Source: CAMCXT01 sp046302715
Lineage (GTDB): Bacteria > Bacteroidota > Bacteroidia > M30B66
Assembly (NCBI GenBank): GCA_046302715.1
Contig: JBKCHQ010000051.1
Span: forward strand, 1 to 18,204
Reading direction: 5' to 3'
DNA: 18,204 nt
Positions 1 through 7,075 of the stretch are shown here, piece after piece. The notes beneath the pieces were generated by a model. That model worked only from the letters and a program-made list of their open reading frames with translations. It had not been told where the DNA came from and made no database searches. Made by a program: the position numbers and the translations under genes. Numbering within the stretch: position 1 is the stretch's first letter; every line of letters starts with the position of its first letter.

Positions 1-393
1 ACGCCCAATATTGAAGGTGCAATCGGTTTGATGGCGGCGATTGGCTACTGGAACGACCTGGATCATTCAGCACTTGCCAATCATGAGCAGATGCTATTGG
101 AAACTGCCACACAAAAGCTGGAAGCTATTCCCGGCTTGCGCATCATTGGAACAGCTCCTAAAAAAGTCCCCGTTATTTCTTTTTTGATTGATAGGCTGCA
201 TCCTTACGATGTCGGCTTCATCCTCGATAAACAAGGTATTGCCGTAAGAACTGGTCACCACTGTGCCCAGCCGCTGATGGAGCGCTATGGCATTCCTGGA
301 ACCATCCGCGCCTCCTTCGCGTTTTACAACATTGTTGAAGAAATCGATCGTCTTGTTCACGCTGTTGAACGCGCCAGAACTATGTTAGCATGA
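1..393 (+). CDS. sufS: Cysteine desulfurase SufS, C-terminal part (5' end outside window)
   Basis: This is the last 130 codons of a PLP-dependent class-V aminotransferase fold enzyme, open from base 1. SufS removes sulfur from L-cysteine, giving alanine and an enzyme-bound persulfide that feeds Fe-S cluster assembly. The visible part holds the signature RTGHHCAQPLM; the Cys encoded at 262-264 is the persulfide-carrying residue in the SufS/CsdA group. The PLP lysine lies upstream, outside the window. The stop TGA (391-393) overlaps the ATG of sufE (390-392) in an ATGA junction, which implies coupled translation. The neighbours sufE and sufT make SufS more likely than the paralogue CsdA or a kynureninase-like relative. 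Confidence 0.95.
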   Translation, partial: TPNIEGAIGLMAAIGYWNDLDHSALANHEQMLLETATQKLEAIPGLRIIGTAPKKVPVISFLIDRLHPYDVGFILDKQGIAVRTGHHCAQPLMERYGIPGTIRASFAFYNIVEEIDRLVHAVERARTMLA

Positions 394-821
394 CCTTACG
401 CGAGAAAGAAGCCGAGATTGAAGAAGAGTTCAGCCTGTACGACGACTGGACCGACAAATACGAGTACATTATTGAGCTTGGCCGAACATTGCCTGCATTT
501 GATGCTGGTTTTCGTAACGAGGACCATCTGATTAAAGGCTGTCAGAGCCAGGTGTGGCTGCAGGCTTCGTATGATGGAAACTTGCTGCATTTCAATGCCG
601 ACAGCGATGCGCAGATTCCGAAAGGCATCGTTGCCTTGTTGCTGCGCGTGTTGAACAACGAACGGCCCGAAACCGTGGTGGAGGCCGATTTAGCCTTCCT
701 CGACCGCATTGGATTGAAAGAGCATCTTTCGCCCACACGCGCCAACGGATTGGTGTCGATGATTAAACAAATGAAATTTTACGCACTCTCCTATTTACCA
801 AAAGATGGAAAAGAGCATTGA
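390..821 (+). CDS. sufE: SufE sulfur-acceptor protein
   Basis: A 143-residue SufE family protein of normal length. SufE takes the persulfide from SufS through an active-site cysteine and passes it to the SufBCD scaffold, stimulating the desulfurase. The family motif IKGCQSQVW is at residues 48-56, with the acceptor cysteine at Cys51. The N-terminal half (YDDWTDKYEYIIELGRTLP) is the usual helix that contacts SufS. The start ATG overlaps the sufS stop, and the 3' end overlaps the next gene by 17 nt, so the three genes form one translationally coupled unit. The order sufS-sufE-sufT fits a suf operon whose sufBCD genes would be expected upstream. Confidence 0.95.
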   Translation: MTLREKEAEIEEEFSLYDDWTDKYEYIIELGRTLPAFDAGFRNEDHLIKGCQSQVWLQASYDGNLLHFNADSDAQIPKGIVALLLRVLNNERPETVVEADLAFLDRIGLKEHLSPTRANGLVSMIKQMKFYALSYLPKDGKEH

Positions 822-1122
822 AACCCTTGAGCGGGATGTAATTGATATGATTCGTACCTGCTACGATCCCGAAATTCCGGTGAATATTTACGAACTGGGC
901 TTGATATACGGCGTTACCATTAACGAAGAACGCGACGTGCATGTATTGATGACCTTGACCTCGCCGTCGTGCCCGGTAGCCGAAACGTTACCGCCCGATG
1001 TGGAGCAGAAAATTGCCGGGGTTGAAGGGGTGAAATCGGCCAAAGTGGAAATTACCTTCGAACCACCCTGGGAGCAAAGCATGATGAGCGAAGAAGCCAA
1101 ACTCGAACTAGGATTTTTGTAA
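805..1122 (+). CDS. sufT: SufT/MIP18-family (DUF59) Fe-S assembly protein
   Basis: A 105-residue single-domain MIP18/DUF59 protein, the short form that accompanies suf genes. Visible family features are DPEIPVNIYELGLIY (residues 21-35), the block around SPSCPVAE with the conserved Cys56, and the C-terminal PPWEQSMMSEEAKLELGF. Relatives help to mature or insert Fe-S clusters in client proteins; the exact step is not settled for the bacterial form. It starts inside sufE (17 nt overlap) and is followed 3 nt later by the DUF2480 gene. It could equally be named SUF-system Fe-S assembly protein; the family call is safe, while the biochemical role rests on homologues and context. Confidence 0.9.
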   Translation: MEKSIETLERDVIDMIRTCYDPEIPVNIYELGLIYGVTINEERDVHVLMTLTSPSCPVAETLPPDVEQKIAGVEGVKSAKVEITFEPPWEQSMMSEEAKLELGFL

Positions 1123-1125
1123 AAA

Positions 1126-1629
1126 ATGATGGATGAACTCGTAAATAAAGTTGCACAAAGCGGATTGCTTACGGTTGATTTGGAAGATTATTATCCGAAA
1201 GGCAAGCGTGTGCAAATTGATTTAGCGCCACAGCTTTTTATGGGTCAGATTCTGAAGGAAAAGGATTTCAGGCTATGGATTAAAGAAGAAGATTGGTCGG
1301 TTTACCAGGATGCCTATGTTGCAGTGCACTGTTCGGCCGATGCGATAATTCCGGTATGGGCCTACATGCTTGTAGCATCCGCATTAAAGCCCTTTGCTAG
1401 AAAGGTAGTGATGGGCAATCTGGTTAATTTAGAAACCGAAGTTTATGCCGGCATTATTCAGCAGATGGATATTTCGGAGTTTGAAGCCAAGCGGGTAATT
1501 ATAAAGGGCTGTGGTAATTTGCCGGTTCCCGAAGCAGCCTATGTGATGATTGCCGAAAAGCTATTACCGGTTGTGCAGAGCTTGATGTATGGCGAGGCTT
1601 GTTCGACCGTGCCCTTGTTTAAGCGGTAG
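1126..1629 (+). CDS. DUF2480 family protein, suf-linked, function unknown
   Basis: A 167-residue soluble protein that I recognise as the Bacteroidota DUF2480 family; no signal peptide or membrane segment is visible. It starts 3 nt after the sufT stop, at ATG 1126 or at the next codon, ATG 1129. Three cysteines fall in conserved-looking contexts: Cys69 (AVHCSADAIIP), Cys129 (IIKGCGNLPVPE) and Cys159 (YGEACSTVPLFKR). Three spaced cysteines in a protein cotranscribed with sulfur-transfer genes suggest metal or Fe-S binding or persulfide handling, but that is inference. The gene is the last in the operon, facing the convergent CPBP gene 18 nt away, and no strong terminator hairpin separates them. 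Confidence 0.85.
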   Translation: MMDELVNKVAQSGLLTVDLEDYYPKGKRVQIDLAPQLFMGQILKEKDFRLWIKEEDWSVYQDAYVAVHCSADAIIPVWAYMLVASALKPFARKVVMGNLVNLETEVYAGIIQQMDISEFEAKRVIIKGCGNLPVPEAAYVMIAEKLLPVVQSLMYGEACSTVPLFKR

Positions 1630-1639
1630 CGCGTGACGA

Positions 1640-1656
1640 AATACGAATTACGTATT
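1640..1656. repeat. Short inverted repeat at a convergent gene junction
   Basis: AATACG (1640-1645) and CGTATT (1651-1656) form a 6-bp stem around AATTA, between the DUF2480 stop and the end of the CPBP gene, whose stop codon (1648-1650) lies within it. It may be a weak bidirectional transcription stop, but there is no T-run on either side, so the role is unproven. Confidence 0.3.
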
Positions 1657-2565
1657 AGGAATTACTTTAACACGCTGAAGATACATAATTCCTGCAATCC
1701 CAATACCGGCAGAAAAAATCACCCACAGGACACTTCCTTCCCCAGTGCCCCAATCGTCGGGCGATTCGCCAATCATCCCATGTTGGAATGCAAAATAAGC
1801 AATTACTGCACCTGCATTATTGGTAAAATGCACAGCAATGGCATACCAAAGCGAACCGGTATAATAAAAAACATAACCCAACAGCGCTCCCAAAAATAAA
1901 CGGGGGAAAAATCCGAAAAACTGAAAATGGATAAAACTGAAAATAAAGGCTGTAATCCAAATGCCGGCATGTATTCCGTAACGCTGTCCAAACAAATTTT
2001 GGATAATCCCTCTAAACAACAATTCCTCGCCCATTGCCGGAATTAATGCCACTACAATCATTGTCACCAATAAGCTCTGAATGTCAGGCATGGTGAGAAG
2101 ATTTTCAATCATTGCGGCGGCAGCATCTTCTTTGGCACGCATCGCTTGATACAATTCTTCCAAAGCGCCGCCCCATTCCAAACTGTTGTTCCATGCACTC
2201 ATCACATTTATCCAAGGCAATTGAAGCAGCGTGTATATTGCCAATAATAGCAGTAAGAGAATTTTGGGTTTATTATCGGTCTGTAAAAATTCGGCTGTAG
2301 GCCGCCCCAAAAAATGCGGAAACGTTATTGAGGGTAAAATAAAAAGTCCGACGGCTCCAGCGGCTTGGTTGAGGCGTATAAAATTAATGCCCTCAATACC
2401 GTATTCGGTATAGTGCTCTAGTGCGTCAAATGGCAACGACCATATGGCCATGCCCGCTACCAGCCCAATAAAACTTAGCAATGATGCCGACACAAAGCAA
2501 ATCAGTAATAGGAAAAATAGCTTTGCAGAAAGTGTCCAACTTTGTATCAAACCATAGGTTTTCAT
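1648..2565 (-). CDS. CPBP family intramembrane glutamic endopeptidase (Abi/CAAX-like)
   Basis: A polytopic membrane protein of 305 residues with all three signatures of the CPBP (ABI, Rce1-like) protease family. They are EELLFR (motif 1 EExxxR, residues about 180-185), FSFIH (motif 2, His213) and HFTNN (motif 3, His246 with following Asn). In this family the glutamate activates water and the histidines assist. I counted residues from ATG 2565, which follows a possible reverse-strand -7 box at 2591-2584. The frame stays open a little further to a TTG at 2586, but that codon lies inside the box and adds a non-hydrophobic stub. Hydrophobic stretches lie near residues 15-43, 70-85 and 102-122, and through the C-terminal half. 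Substrate unknown; prenyl-protein processing cannot be assumed. Confidence 0.9.
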   Translation of the reverse strand: MKTYGLIQSWTLSAKLFFLLLICFVSASLLSFIGLVAGMAIWSLPFDALEHYTEYGIEGINFIRLNQAAGAVGLFILPSITFPHFLGRPTAEFLQTDNKPKILLLLLLAIYTLLQLPWINVMSAWNNSLEWGGALEELYQAMRAKEDAAAAMIENLLTMPDIQSLLVTMIVVALIPAMGEELLFRGIIQNLFGQRYGIHAGIWITAFIFSFIHFQFFGFFPRLFLGALLGYVFYYTGSLWYAIAVHFTNNAGAVIAYFAFQHGMIGESPDDWGTGEGSVLWVIFSAGIGIAGIMYLQRVKVIPNT

Positions 2566-2583
2566 AGGGGAGCAATATGCCCG

Positions 2584-2591
2584 CAAAGATG
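2584..2591 (-). promoter_or_regulatory. Possible -7 promoter box for the CPBP protease gene
   Basis: Read on the minus strand this is CATCTTTG, one base from the Bacteroidota -7 consensus TAnnTTTG. It ends 18 nt before the ATG at 2565. I see no clear TTG at the -33 position. It supports the shorter start of the protease gene. Confidence 0.35.
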
Positions 2592-2616
2592 CAAAAACGG
2601 CATGAGCTTAAATACC

Positions 2617-2624
2617 TATCTTTG
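2617..2624 (+). promoter_or_regulatory. Probable -7 promoter box for dusB-thiL
   Basis: TATCTTTG is an exact match to the Bacteroidota -7 consensus TAnnTTTG. Only 11 nt separate it from the dusB ATG (2636), so the transcript leader would be about 5 nt or less. The -33 element is not obvious. The box shares a 70-bp divergent intergenic region with the reverse box at 2584-2591. Confidence 0.55.
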
Positions 2625-2635
2625 CGCAAAATTAG

Positions 2636-3631
2636 ATGGCACGTATAGGTTCGATAGAATTGGGGAGTTTTCCTTTGTTGCTCGCTCCCATGGAGGATGT
2701 AAGCGATCCGCCCTTTCGCCTGGTATGCAAGCAACACGGTGCCGATATGATGTACACCGAATTTGTTTCGTCTGAAGGTCTTATACGTGATGCGGCCAAA
2801 AGCAAAAAAAAGCTTGATATCTTCGAATATGAGCGCCCCATTGGCATCCAACTTTTTGGCAGTGATATCGAATCGATGCGCGAAGCGGCCGAAATTGCTG
2901 CAGCCGCACAACCCGATTTAATTGACATTAACTACGGTTGCCCGGTTAAAAATGTAGCCTGCAAAGGGGCAGGCGCGGCTTTATTGCAAGACATTCCCAA
3001 AATGGTAAAAATGACGGAGGCCATCGTTAAATGTACCTCATTGCCGGTTACCGTTAAAACCCGATTAGGTTGGGACGACAGCACCAAAAACATTGAAGAG
3101 GTGGCCGAGCGCTTGCAGGATATTGGTATTCAGGCGCTGACCATTCACGGCCGCACGCGTGCGCAATTGTATAAGGGCCCAGCTGATTGGCGACTTATTG
3201 GTGAGGTTAAAAACAACCCACGAGTTCGCATACCAATTTTTGGAAACGGCGATGTAGATTCGCCCGAAAAGGCAGTAGAAATGCGTAATACCTATGGGGT
3301 GGACGGGGTAATGATTGGCAGGGCCAGTATTGGATATCCCTGGATTTTTAATGAAATAAAACACTTTATGGAAACGGGCCAACATCTTCCTGCTCCCGAT
3401 TTGTTGGAGCGCATTCGCGTGTGCACAACGCATCTCGATGCATCTATAAAATGGAAGGGTCATAATTTGGGCATTATTGAGATGCGGCGCCATTACACCA
3501 ATTATTTTAAAGGGCTGCCTCATTTTAAGGAATACCGACTTAAACTGGTTACGCTCAATCAGTACGATGCCATTCGAGAGGTGTTAGACGAAATAGGCAG
3601 TAATTTTTCTGAACTCAATTTAAGCGCATAG
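2636..3631 (+). CDS. dusB: tRNA-dihydrouridine synthase, DusB type
   Basis: A full-length 331-residue Dus enzyme: an FMN-dependent TIM barrel followed by a helical tRNA-binding domain. It reduces specific uridines in the tRNA D-loop to dihydrouridine, using NADPH. Visible motifs: the N-terminal LLLAPMEDVSDPPFR, the signature INYGCPVKNVACKGAGAAL with catalytic Cys102, KTRLGW (141-146), HGRTRAQLYKG (171-181) and the FMN-phosphate loop GNGDV...GVMIGRASIGYPWIF (residues 203-238). The C-terminal motif MRRHYTNYFKGLP is typical of DusB. The start ATG directly follows a -7 promoter box, and the next gene, thiL, begins 3 nt after the stop. Some Bacteroidota carry only one Dus gene, so its target range may be wider than that of the E. 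coli enzyme. Confidence 0.95.
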   Translation: MARIGSIELGSFPLLLAPMEDVSDPPFRLVCKQHGADMMYTEFVSSEGLIRDAAKSKKKLDIFEYERPIGIQLFGSDIESMREAAEIAAAAQPDLIDINYGCPVKNVACKGAGAALLQDIPKMVKMTEAIVKCTSLPVTVKTRLGWDDSTKNIEEVAERLQDIGIQALTIHGRTRAQLYKGPADWRLIGEVKNNPRVRIPIFGNGDVDSPEKAVEMRNTYGVDGVMIGRASIGYPWIFNEIKHFMETGQHLPAPDLLERIRVCTTHLDASIKWKGHNLGIIEMRRHYTNYFKGLPHFKEYRLKLVTLNQYDAIREVLDEIGSNFSELNLSA

Positions 3632-3634
3632 GCC

Positions 3635-4681
3635 ATGTTTCAAAATCAACCCACCAAAACAGAATTGAGTACATTGGGCGAATTTGGCCTTATTGGTCAG
3701 CTTACCCGCAACATTACGCCTAAAAATCCCGAAACTGTTTTGGGTATTGGCGACGATGCCGCGGTGATACATCATTCGGATAAGGAGGAATTGCTCATCA
3801 GTACCGATATGCTGCTCGAAGGAATTCATTTTGATTTAACTTATGTGCCCCTAAATCACCTAGGCTATAAAGCAGCGGTGGTTAACTTTTCCGATATCTA
3901 CGCCATGAATGGCTATCCAAAGCAATTGCTGGTGTCGTTAGCTTGTTCCAACCGTTTTCCGGTTGAGGCGCTCGATGATATTTATCTGGGGTTACAAAAA
4001 GCCTGTGCCGAGTATGGAGTTGATTTAGTTGGCGGTGATACGGCTTCTTCTAAAGCTGGACTGGTACTTTCGCTAACAGCTGTTGGCACGGTTAAGAAAG
4101 GTAATTATGTTACCCGAAAAGGGGCAAAAAAGGGCGATCTACTAGTAGTATCGGGCGATTTGGGAGGAGCCTACATGGGGCTTCAACTACTGGAGCGCGA
4201 AAAATCGGTATTTATGGAGCATCCCGGAGCCCAACCTGATCTGGAAGGATTTGATTACATCCTCGAACGGCAGCTAAAGCCCGAACCCCGAAGAGATGTG
4301 ATTGAGTACCTCGATGAATTGGGAGTTGTTCCCACGGCCATGATTGATGTTTCAGACGGACTTTCATCCGAAATACTACATATTTGCGGTCAAAGTCAGG
4401 TGGGCTGCAGGTTGTATGAAGATAAAATCCCAATTGATCCGCAAACCTATTCCACCGCACGTGAATTTGAGCTCGACCCAACGGTGTGTGCGCTTTCGGG
4501 AGGGGAAGACTATGAATTGCTGTTTACCATTAGGCAGGACGATTATGATAAGATTAAGGGAAGTCCGCTTTTAACCATCATTGGTTACATGACTGAGGCA
4601 GATGAGGGCGCTCAACTTATTGACAAAAGTGGCGGTTTGCACACCCTAACGGCTCAGGGCTGGAACAGTTTTACGGCATGA
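3635..4681 (+). CDS. thiL: Thiamine-monophosphate kinase
   Basis: A 348-residue ThiL of the PurM/AIR-synthase superfamily. It phosphorylates thiamine monophosphate to thiamine diphosphate with ATP, the last step of cofactor synthesis. Motifs in order: GEFGLI (15-20), GIGDDAAV (37-44), STDMLLEGIHF (56-66), NFSDIYAMNG (84-93), VGGDTASS (132-139), DVSDGLSSE (238-246) and LSGGEDYELLF (288-298). The aspartates and glutamates in these motifs bind Mg-ATP. The gene sits 3 nt behind dusB, so the two are almost certainly cotranscribed. No other thi gene and no TPP riboswitch are visible here. The stop lies 5 nt from the stop of the convergent 485-residue gene. Confidence 0.96.
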   Translation: MFQNQPTKTELSTLGEFGLIGQLTRNITPKNPETVLGIGDDAAVIHHSDKEELLISTDMLLEGIHFDLTYVPLNHLGYKAAVVNFSDIYAMNGYPKQLLVSLACSNRFPVEALDDIYLGLQKACAEYGVDLVGGDTASSKAGLVLSLTAVGTVKKGNYVTRKGAKKGDLLVVSGDLGGAYMGLQLLEREKSVFMEHPGAQPDLEGFDYILERQLKPEPRRDVIEYLDELGVVPTAMIDVSDGLSSEILHICGQSQVGCRLYEDKIPIDPQTYSTAREFELDPTVCALSGGEDYELLFTIRQDDYDKIKGSPLLTIIGYMTEADEGAQLIDKSGGLHTLTAQGWNSFTA

Positions 4682-4686
4682 GCCAA

Positions 4687-6144
4687 TTAGTCCCGAATCA
4701 AGTTTTTAACCCAATCGTATAGGTTAATCACTTCGGTTTCAACGGGAGCATCATGATGAAGCTGAAGCCAATGCTGTGCTTCCTTTTCAATATTAAGCGA
4801 TAGTTGTCCGTCTTTTTTCGCCAGTTGCAACATTATGTTTAGGAATCCGCGTATTCGGGTGCCATTTTCCGCACTTATTTCTTTTGCAAAATCTTTTTGC
4901 ATATTGCGGCAGTTGGTCGCAATCGCATCCCATTCATCGAGTTTTGCCTTTAAAATGAGGTCGGATACAGCAATTTTTAATCGAAAATAGGGATCGGCCA
5001 GATGAAATGCCGAATGGAACGGAATCCTGCTCATGAGTTTAGCCGCACGTTTGTAGGTTCCTGTTTCATAAAGACAGAGTGCCAGATTTACATGTACCAC
5101 CAAGCTGTAAATCGGATGTTTTTCGAGCGAGGGGTGTTGAATGGTGGCCTCCAGTAGCGAAACAGCCTCGGGTAAATTGATTACCGTATTGGCATAAACC
5201 ATGGCGCTGTTATAGAAGATAAAATATTTTTCTGCCAACATTCCCTCAAACTGGTCGATTACTTTTTTTAATTCCTTGGCCGTATTAAGCGATTCTTGAA
5301 CTTTCCCTGCCTTAAAAAGCGAATTGGTCCACCAGGTATAAAGCTTGCATTTAACCTCATGATTTTGCTTGTTAAACAAATGCATCTTTTCGGCCTCGGC
5401 AAGCTGGCTGCCCAAATAATCGGCCAAAGCGGCGTATGCGTGCTGTTCCAAAAGTAATTGGCTTACACCTTCGATCATTCGCAGTCTAAATCCTGGATCG
5501 GAATAATAAAAACTGTCGTTTCGATAGCGTTCTAATATTTGTTTGAGATGTTTGCTCGACGCTTCTGATTTTCGTCCAGTTTGCTGCGACATGGCCAGTT
5601 TATGCCCTAAAAGAATGAGCACCTCGTCGAGCTCCTGTATGGCAATTATTTTCTTTCGGTTTTGAATGCTTTCATTGATAATGGCTTCGGGATTTTTGTC
5701 GGGAATTTCGGAGCACAGATGCAGTAATTCTGTGAGGATAAGGTTAAGGAATTCGGGTTCATTTTGAGTACGAGCTTTGATGGCGGCCCTTTGAAAGTAA
5801 TCCCAGGCAATGTCGAAGCTGCGGCGCTGTTTAAAAGCGATGCCCAGATTAAAAAGTTGTAAAGTAGAAACGGCGCTTTGTGAAAATACGAAATCGCTTG
5901 CGGCACGATCGAGATAATCGCGCAATCTTTTCTTTAATTGATAACAGGTGTTTTCGCTGGGTTTGCCCGGAAGTAAGGCCGAAAGCTCTCTGGCCGATAA
6001 GTTGTTGTTGGGGTGTGAGCGAATCACATCAAACAATTGAAGCACCTTACGTTCATGCTTAAGTTGGATGCGGCTCATAAATAATTTAAATGAGCGAACT
6101 TCCTGTTTCGTCATACCGATAATTATACCCTCAATTTTTGACAT
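4687..6144 (-). CDS. Helical-repeat protein of unknown function (TPR-like)
   Basis: A 485-residue protein without signal peptide or membrane segments. I do not recognise a named family. Residues 1-75 (MTKQEVRSFKLF..., LSARELSALLPG..., YQLKKRLRDYL) look like a small helical, possibly winged-helix-like module. The remainder consists of amphipathic helices in roughly 35-40-residue pairs (FNLGIAFKQRRSFDIAWDYFQ; VNLALCLYETGTYKRAAKLM), resembling degenerate tetratricopeptide repeats that mediate protein contacts. I recall similar N-termini in other Bacteroidota proteins, but that is memory, not a search. ATG 6144 gives the full ORF; ATG 6114 (MTKQEVRS) is a plausible alternative. It is transcribed alone, convergent with thiL and divergent from the secreted-protein gene at 6211. 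Confidence 0.75.
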   Translation of the reverse strand: MSKIEGIIIGMTKQEVRSFKLFMSRIQLKHERKVLQLFDVIRSHPNNNLSARELSALLPGKPSENTCYQLKKRLRDYLDRAASDFVFSQSAVSTLQLFNLGIAFKQRRSFDIAWDYFQRAAIKARTQNEPEFLNLILTELLHLCSEIPDKNPEAIINESIQNRKKIIAIQELDEVLILLGHKLAMSQQTGRKSEASSKHLKQILERYRNDSFYYSDPGFRLRMIEGVSQLLLEQHAYAALADYLGSQLAEAEKMHLFNKQNHEVKCKLYTWWTNSLFKAGKVQESLNTAKELKKVIDQFEGMLAEKYFIFYNSAMVYANTVINLPEAVSLLEATIQHPSLEKHPIYSLVVHVNLALCLYETGTYKRAAKLMSRIPFHSAFHLADPYFRLKIAVSDLILKAKLDEWDAIATNCRNMQKDFAKEISAENGTRIRGFLNIMLQLAKKDGQLSLNIEKEAQHWLQLHHDAPVETEVINLYDWVKNLIRD

Positions 6145-6163
6145 TGAACCTGTAAGATATTTG

Positions 6164-6187
6164 ATGCAAATTAATGCAAATGCATTT
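6164..6187. promoter_or_regulatory. Two ATGCAAAT direct repeats plus a palindrome in a divergent promoter region
   Basis: ATGCAAAT occurs at 6164-6171 and again at 6174-6181, exactly 10 bp apart, so both face the same side of the helix. The second copy overlaps the 10-bp palindrome AAATGCATTT (6178-6187). The site sits in the 66-bp gap between the divergent 6144 (-) and 6211 (+) genes, and could be an operator controlling one or both. The protein that would bind it is unknown, and short AT-rich repeats can arise by chance. Confidence 0.35.
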
Positions 6188-6199
6188 AAAGGATTGTAT

Positions 6200-6207
6200 T
6201 ATATTTG
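6200..6207 (+). promoter_or_regulatory. Consensus -7 box abutting the start of the 6211 gene
   Basis: TATATTTG matches TAnnTTTG exactly, but ends only 3 nt before ATG 6211, which would make the transcript leaderless or start it within the coding region. A near match, GATATTTG at 6156-6163, would give a more ordinary leader, so either box may be the functional one. Confidence 0.35.
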
Positions 6208-6210
6208 AAT

Positions 6211-6888
6211 ATGTTTAGAAAGAAATTAACGCTTTTATCGGTATTTATTTGTTTATACGTTTCGGGAATAGCACAGAGTGTTGTTAACGTAACATCTGTG
6301 CAAGGTTTCCCCGACGTTTTAATAATAGGTCAGTCATATGATCTTGTGATAGGATTAAGTTATGAGTCTGGTAATCAACCCATATTTTATGAGGATAATT
6401 TAAGGATAAAGTACCTTACCGACAAAATGGTAGAAAATGGGTTAGATGCTGCTAATATGGGTGGCCCTCTTGATGTAAGTATCCAATTGGGCGAAACATT
6501 AGAGATAGAAATATGGGATTTTGATGTGGTAGAAGAGCAGTTTAGGGTAGGAGGGAATATTGTAGTGATTTGGCCTTCATATAACGGGAATGTTCCAGCA
6601 GATAGTTTAACGCTTGAGCTTCAGGCAACGGAATCACAAGGGATAGCAGGGCTGGAAAAGATTTTGCCTCAGATGCAGAACTTTTGGTTGCGATCTGAAA
6701 TTGAAAAAGCGGCGTTCGAAGAATTATGCATCAAAAATGCCTGGATTAGCGATGCTATGGGGAAAGTGGTTTTGTCTATATCAGCTGATCAGCGATGGGA
6801 TAGCAGATTGTGGACTTCAGGTATTTACTACCTTTCATTTGCCGATCAACAAGGCCGCGTATTTACATACAAGGCTTTTAAGCCCTAG
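6211..6888 (+). CDS. Small secreted protein with degenerate T9SS sorting domain
   Basis: A 225-residue secreted protein of unknown function. Residues 1-20 form a signal peptide (MFRKKLTLLSVFICLYVSGIAQ, cleavage near AQ|S). The frame opens slightly earlier at a TTG (6205), but the ATG at 6211 gives the better signal peptide. Residues about 22-135 look like a beta-sandwich (VVNVTSVQGFP, YDLVIGLSY, LDVSIQLGETLEIEIWDF). The last 60 residues resemble a type IX secretion C-terminal domain: DAMGKVVLSI, then GIYYLSFADQQGRVFTYKAFKP, ending in the usual beta strands. The usual YPNP opening of that domain is missing, replaced by LPQMQNFWLRSEIEKAAF, so export by T9SS is likely but not certain. The base composition is more AT-rich than that of flanking housekeeping genes. 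Confidence 0.75.
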   Translation: MFRKKLTLLSVFICLYVSGIAQSVVNVTSVQGFPDVLIIGQSYDLVIGLSYESGNQPIFYEDNLRIKYLTDKMVENGLDAANMGGPLDVSIQLGETLEIEIWDFDVVEEQFRVGGNIVVIWPSYNGNVPADSLTLELQATESQGIAGLEKILPQMQNFWLRSEIEKAAFEELCIKNAWISDAMGKVVLSISADQRWDSRLWTSGIYYLSFADQQGRVFTYKAFKP

Positions 6889-7075
6889 AGCTTTTTGATT
6901 TTTCGGCTTTTATTTGTTTTTTGGATTCAAATATGCATCTGAATATTATACTGAATCTGTAAGATTTTTTAAAAGTGGTTTGGCGGTTTAAGATTGGGCG
7001 GCGTAATTTTATATTGCTAAAATTATTTTGCCCAGTAGCATAACGATATATAGCGCAAACCAACATAATTCAGGC
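6889..7075 (+). other. AT-rich 3' region between the secreted-protein gene and its terminator
   Basis: About 190 bases without a plausible gene, rich in T-runs. The first strong terminator lies only at its end, so the mRNA of the 6211 gene would have an unusually long 3' untranslated region, or a small RNA could start here. I see no tRNA-like or other recognisable fold. Confidence 0.4.

Noticed and set aside
94..360. Open reading frame antisense to sufS, and many similar antisense or out-of-frame frames across the window
   Set aside because: They lie inside strongly recognisable genes, have compositionally odd proteins without motifs, and are expected shadows of coding DNA.
1633..1899. An 88-codon plus-strand frame opposite the CPBP gene
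   Set aside because: It is antisense to the conserved C-terminal part of the protease and has no recognisable features.
2566..2586. Longer start (TTG 2586) for the CPBP protease
   Set aside because: It overlaps the likely -7 box and adds a stub that does not improve the membrane topology; ATG 2565 is preferred.
3632..3634. Possible TPP riboswitch controlling thiL
   Set aside because: Only 3 nt separate dusB and thiL, and the dusB leader is almost absent, so there is no room for a riboswitch.
6205..6210. TTG start two codons before the 6211 gene
   Set aside because: The TTG is part of the TATATTTG box, and ATG 6211 already gives a proper signal peptide.
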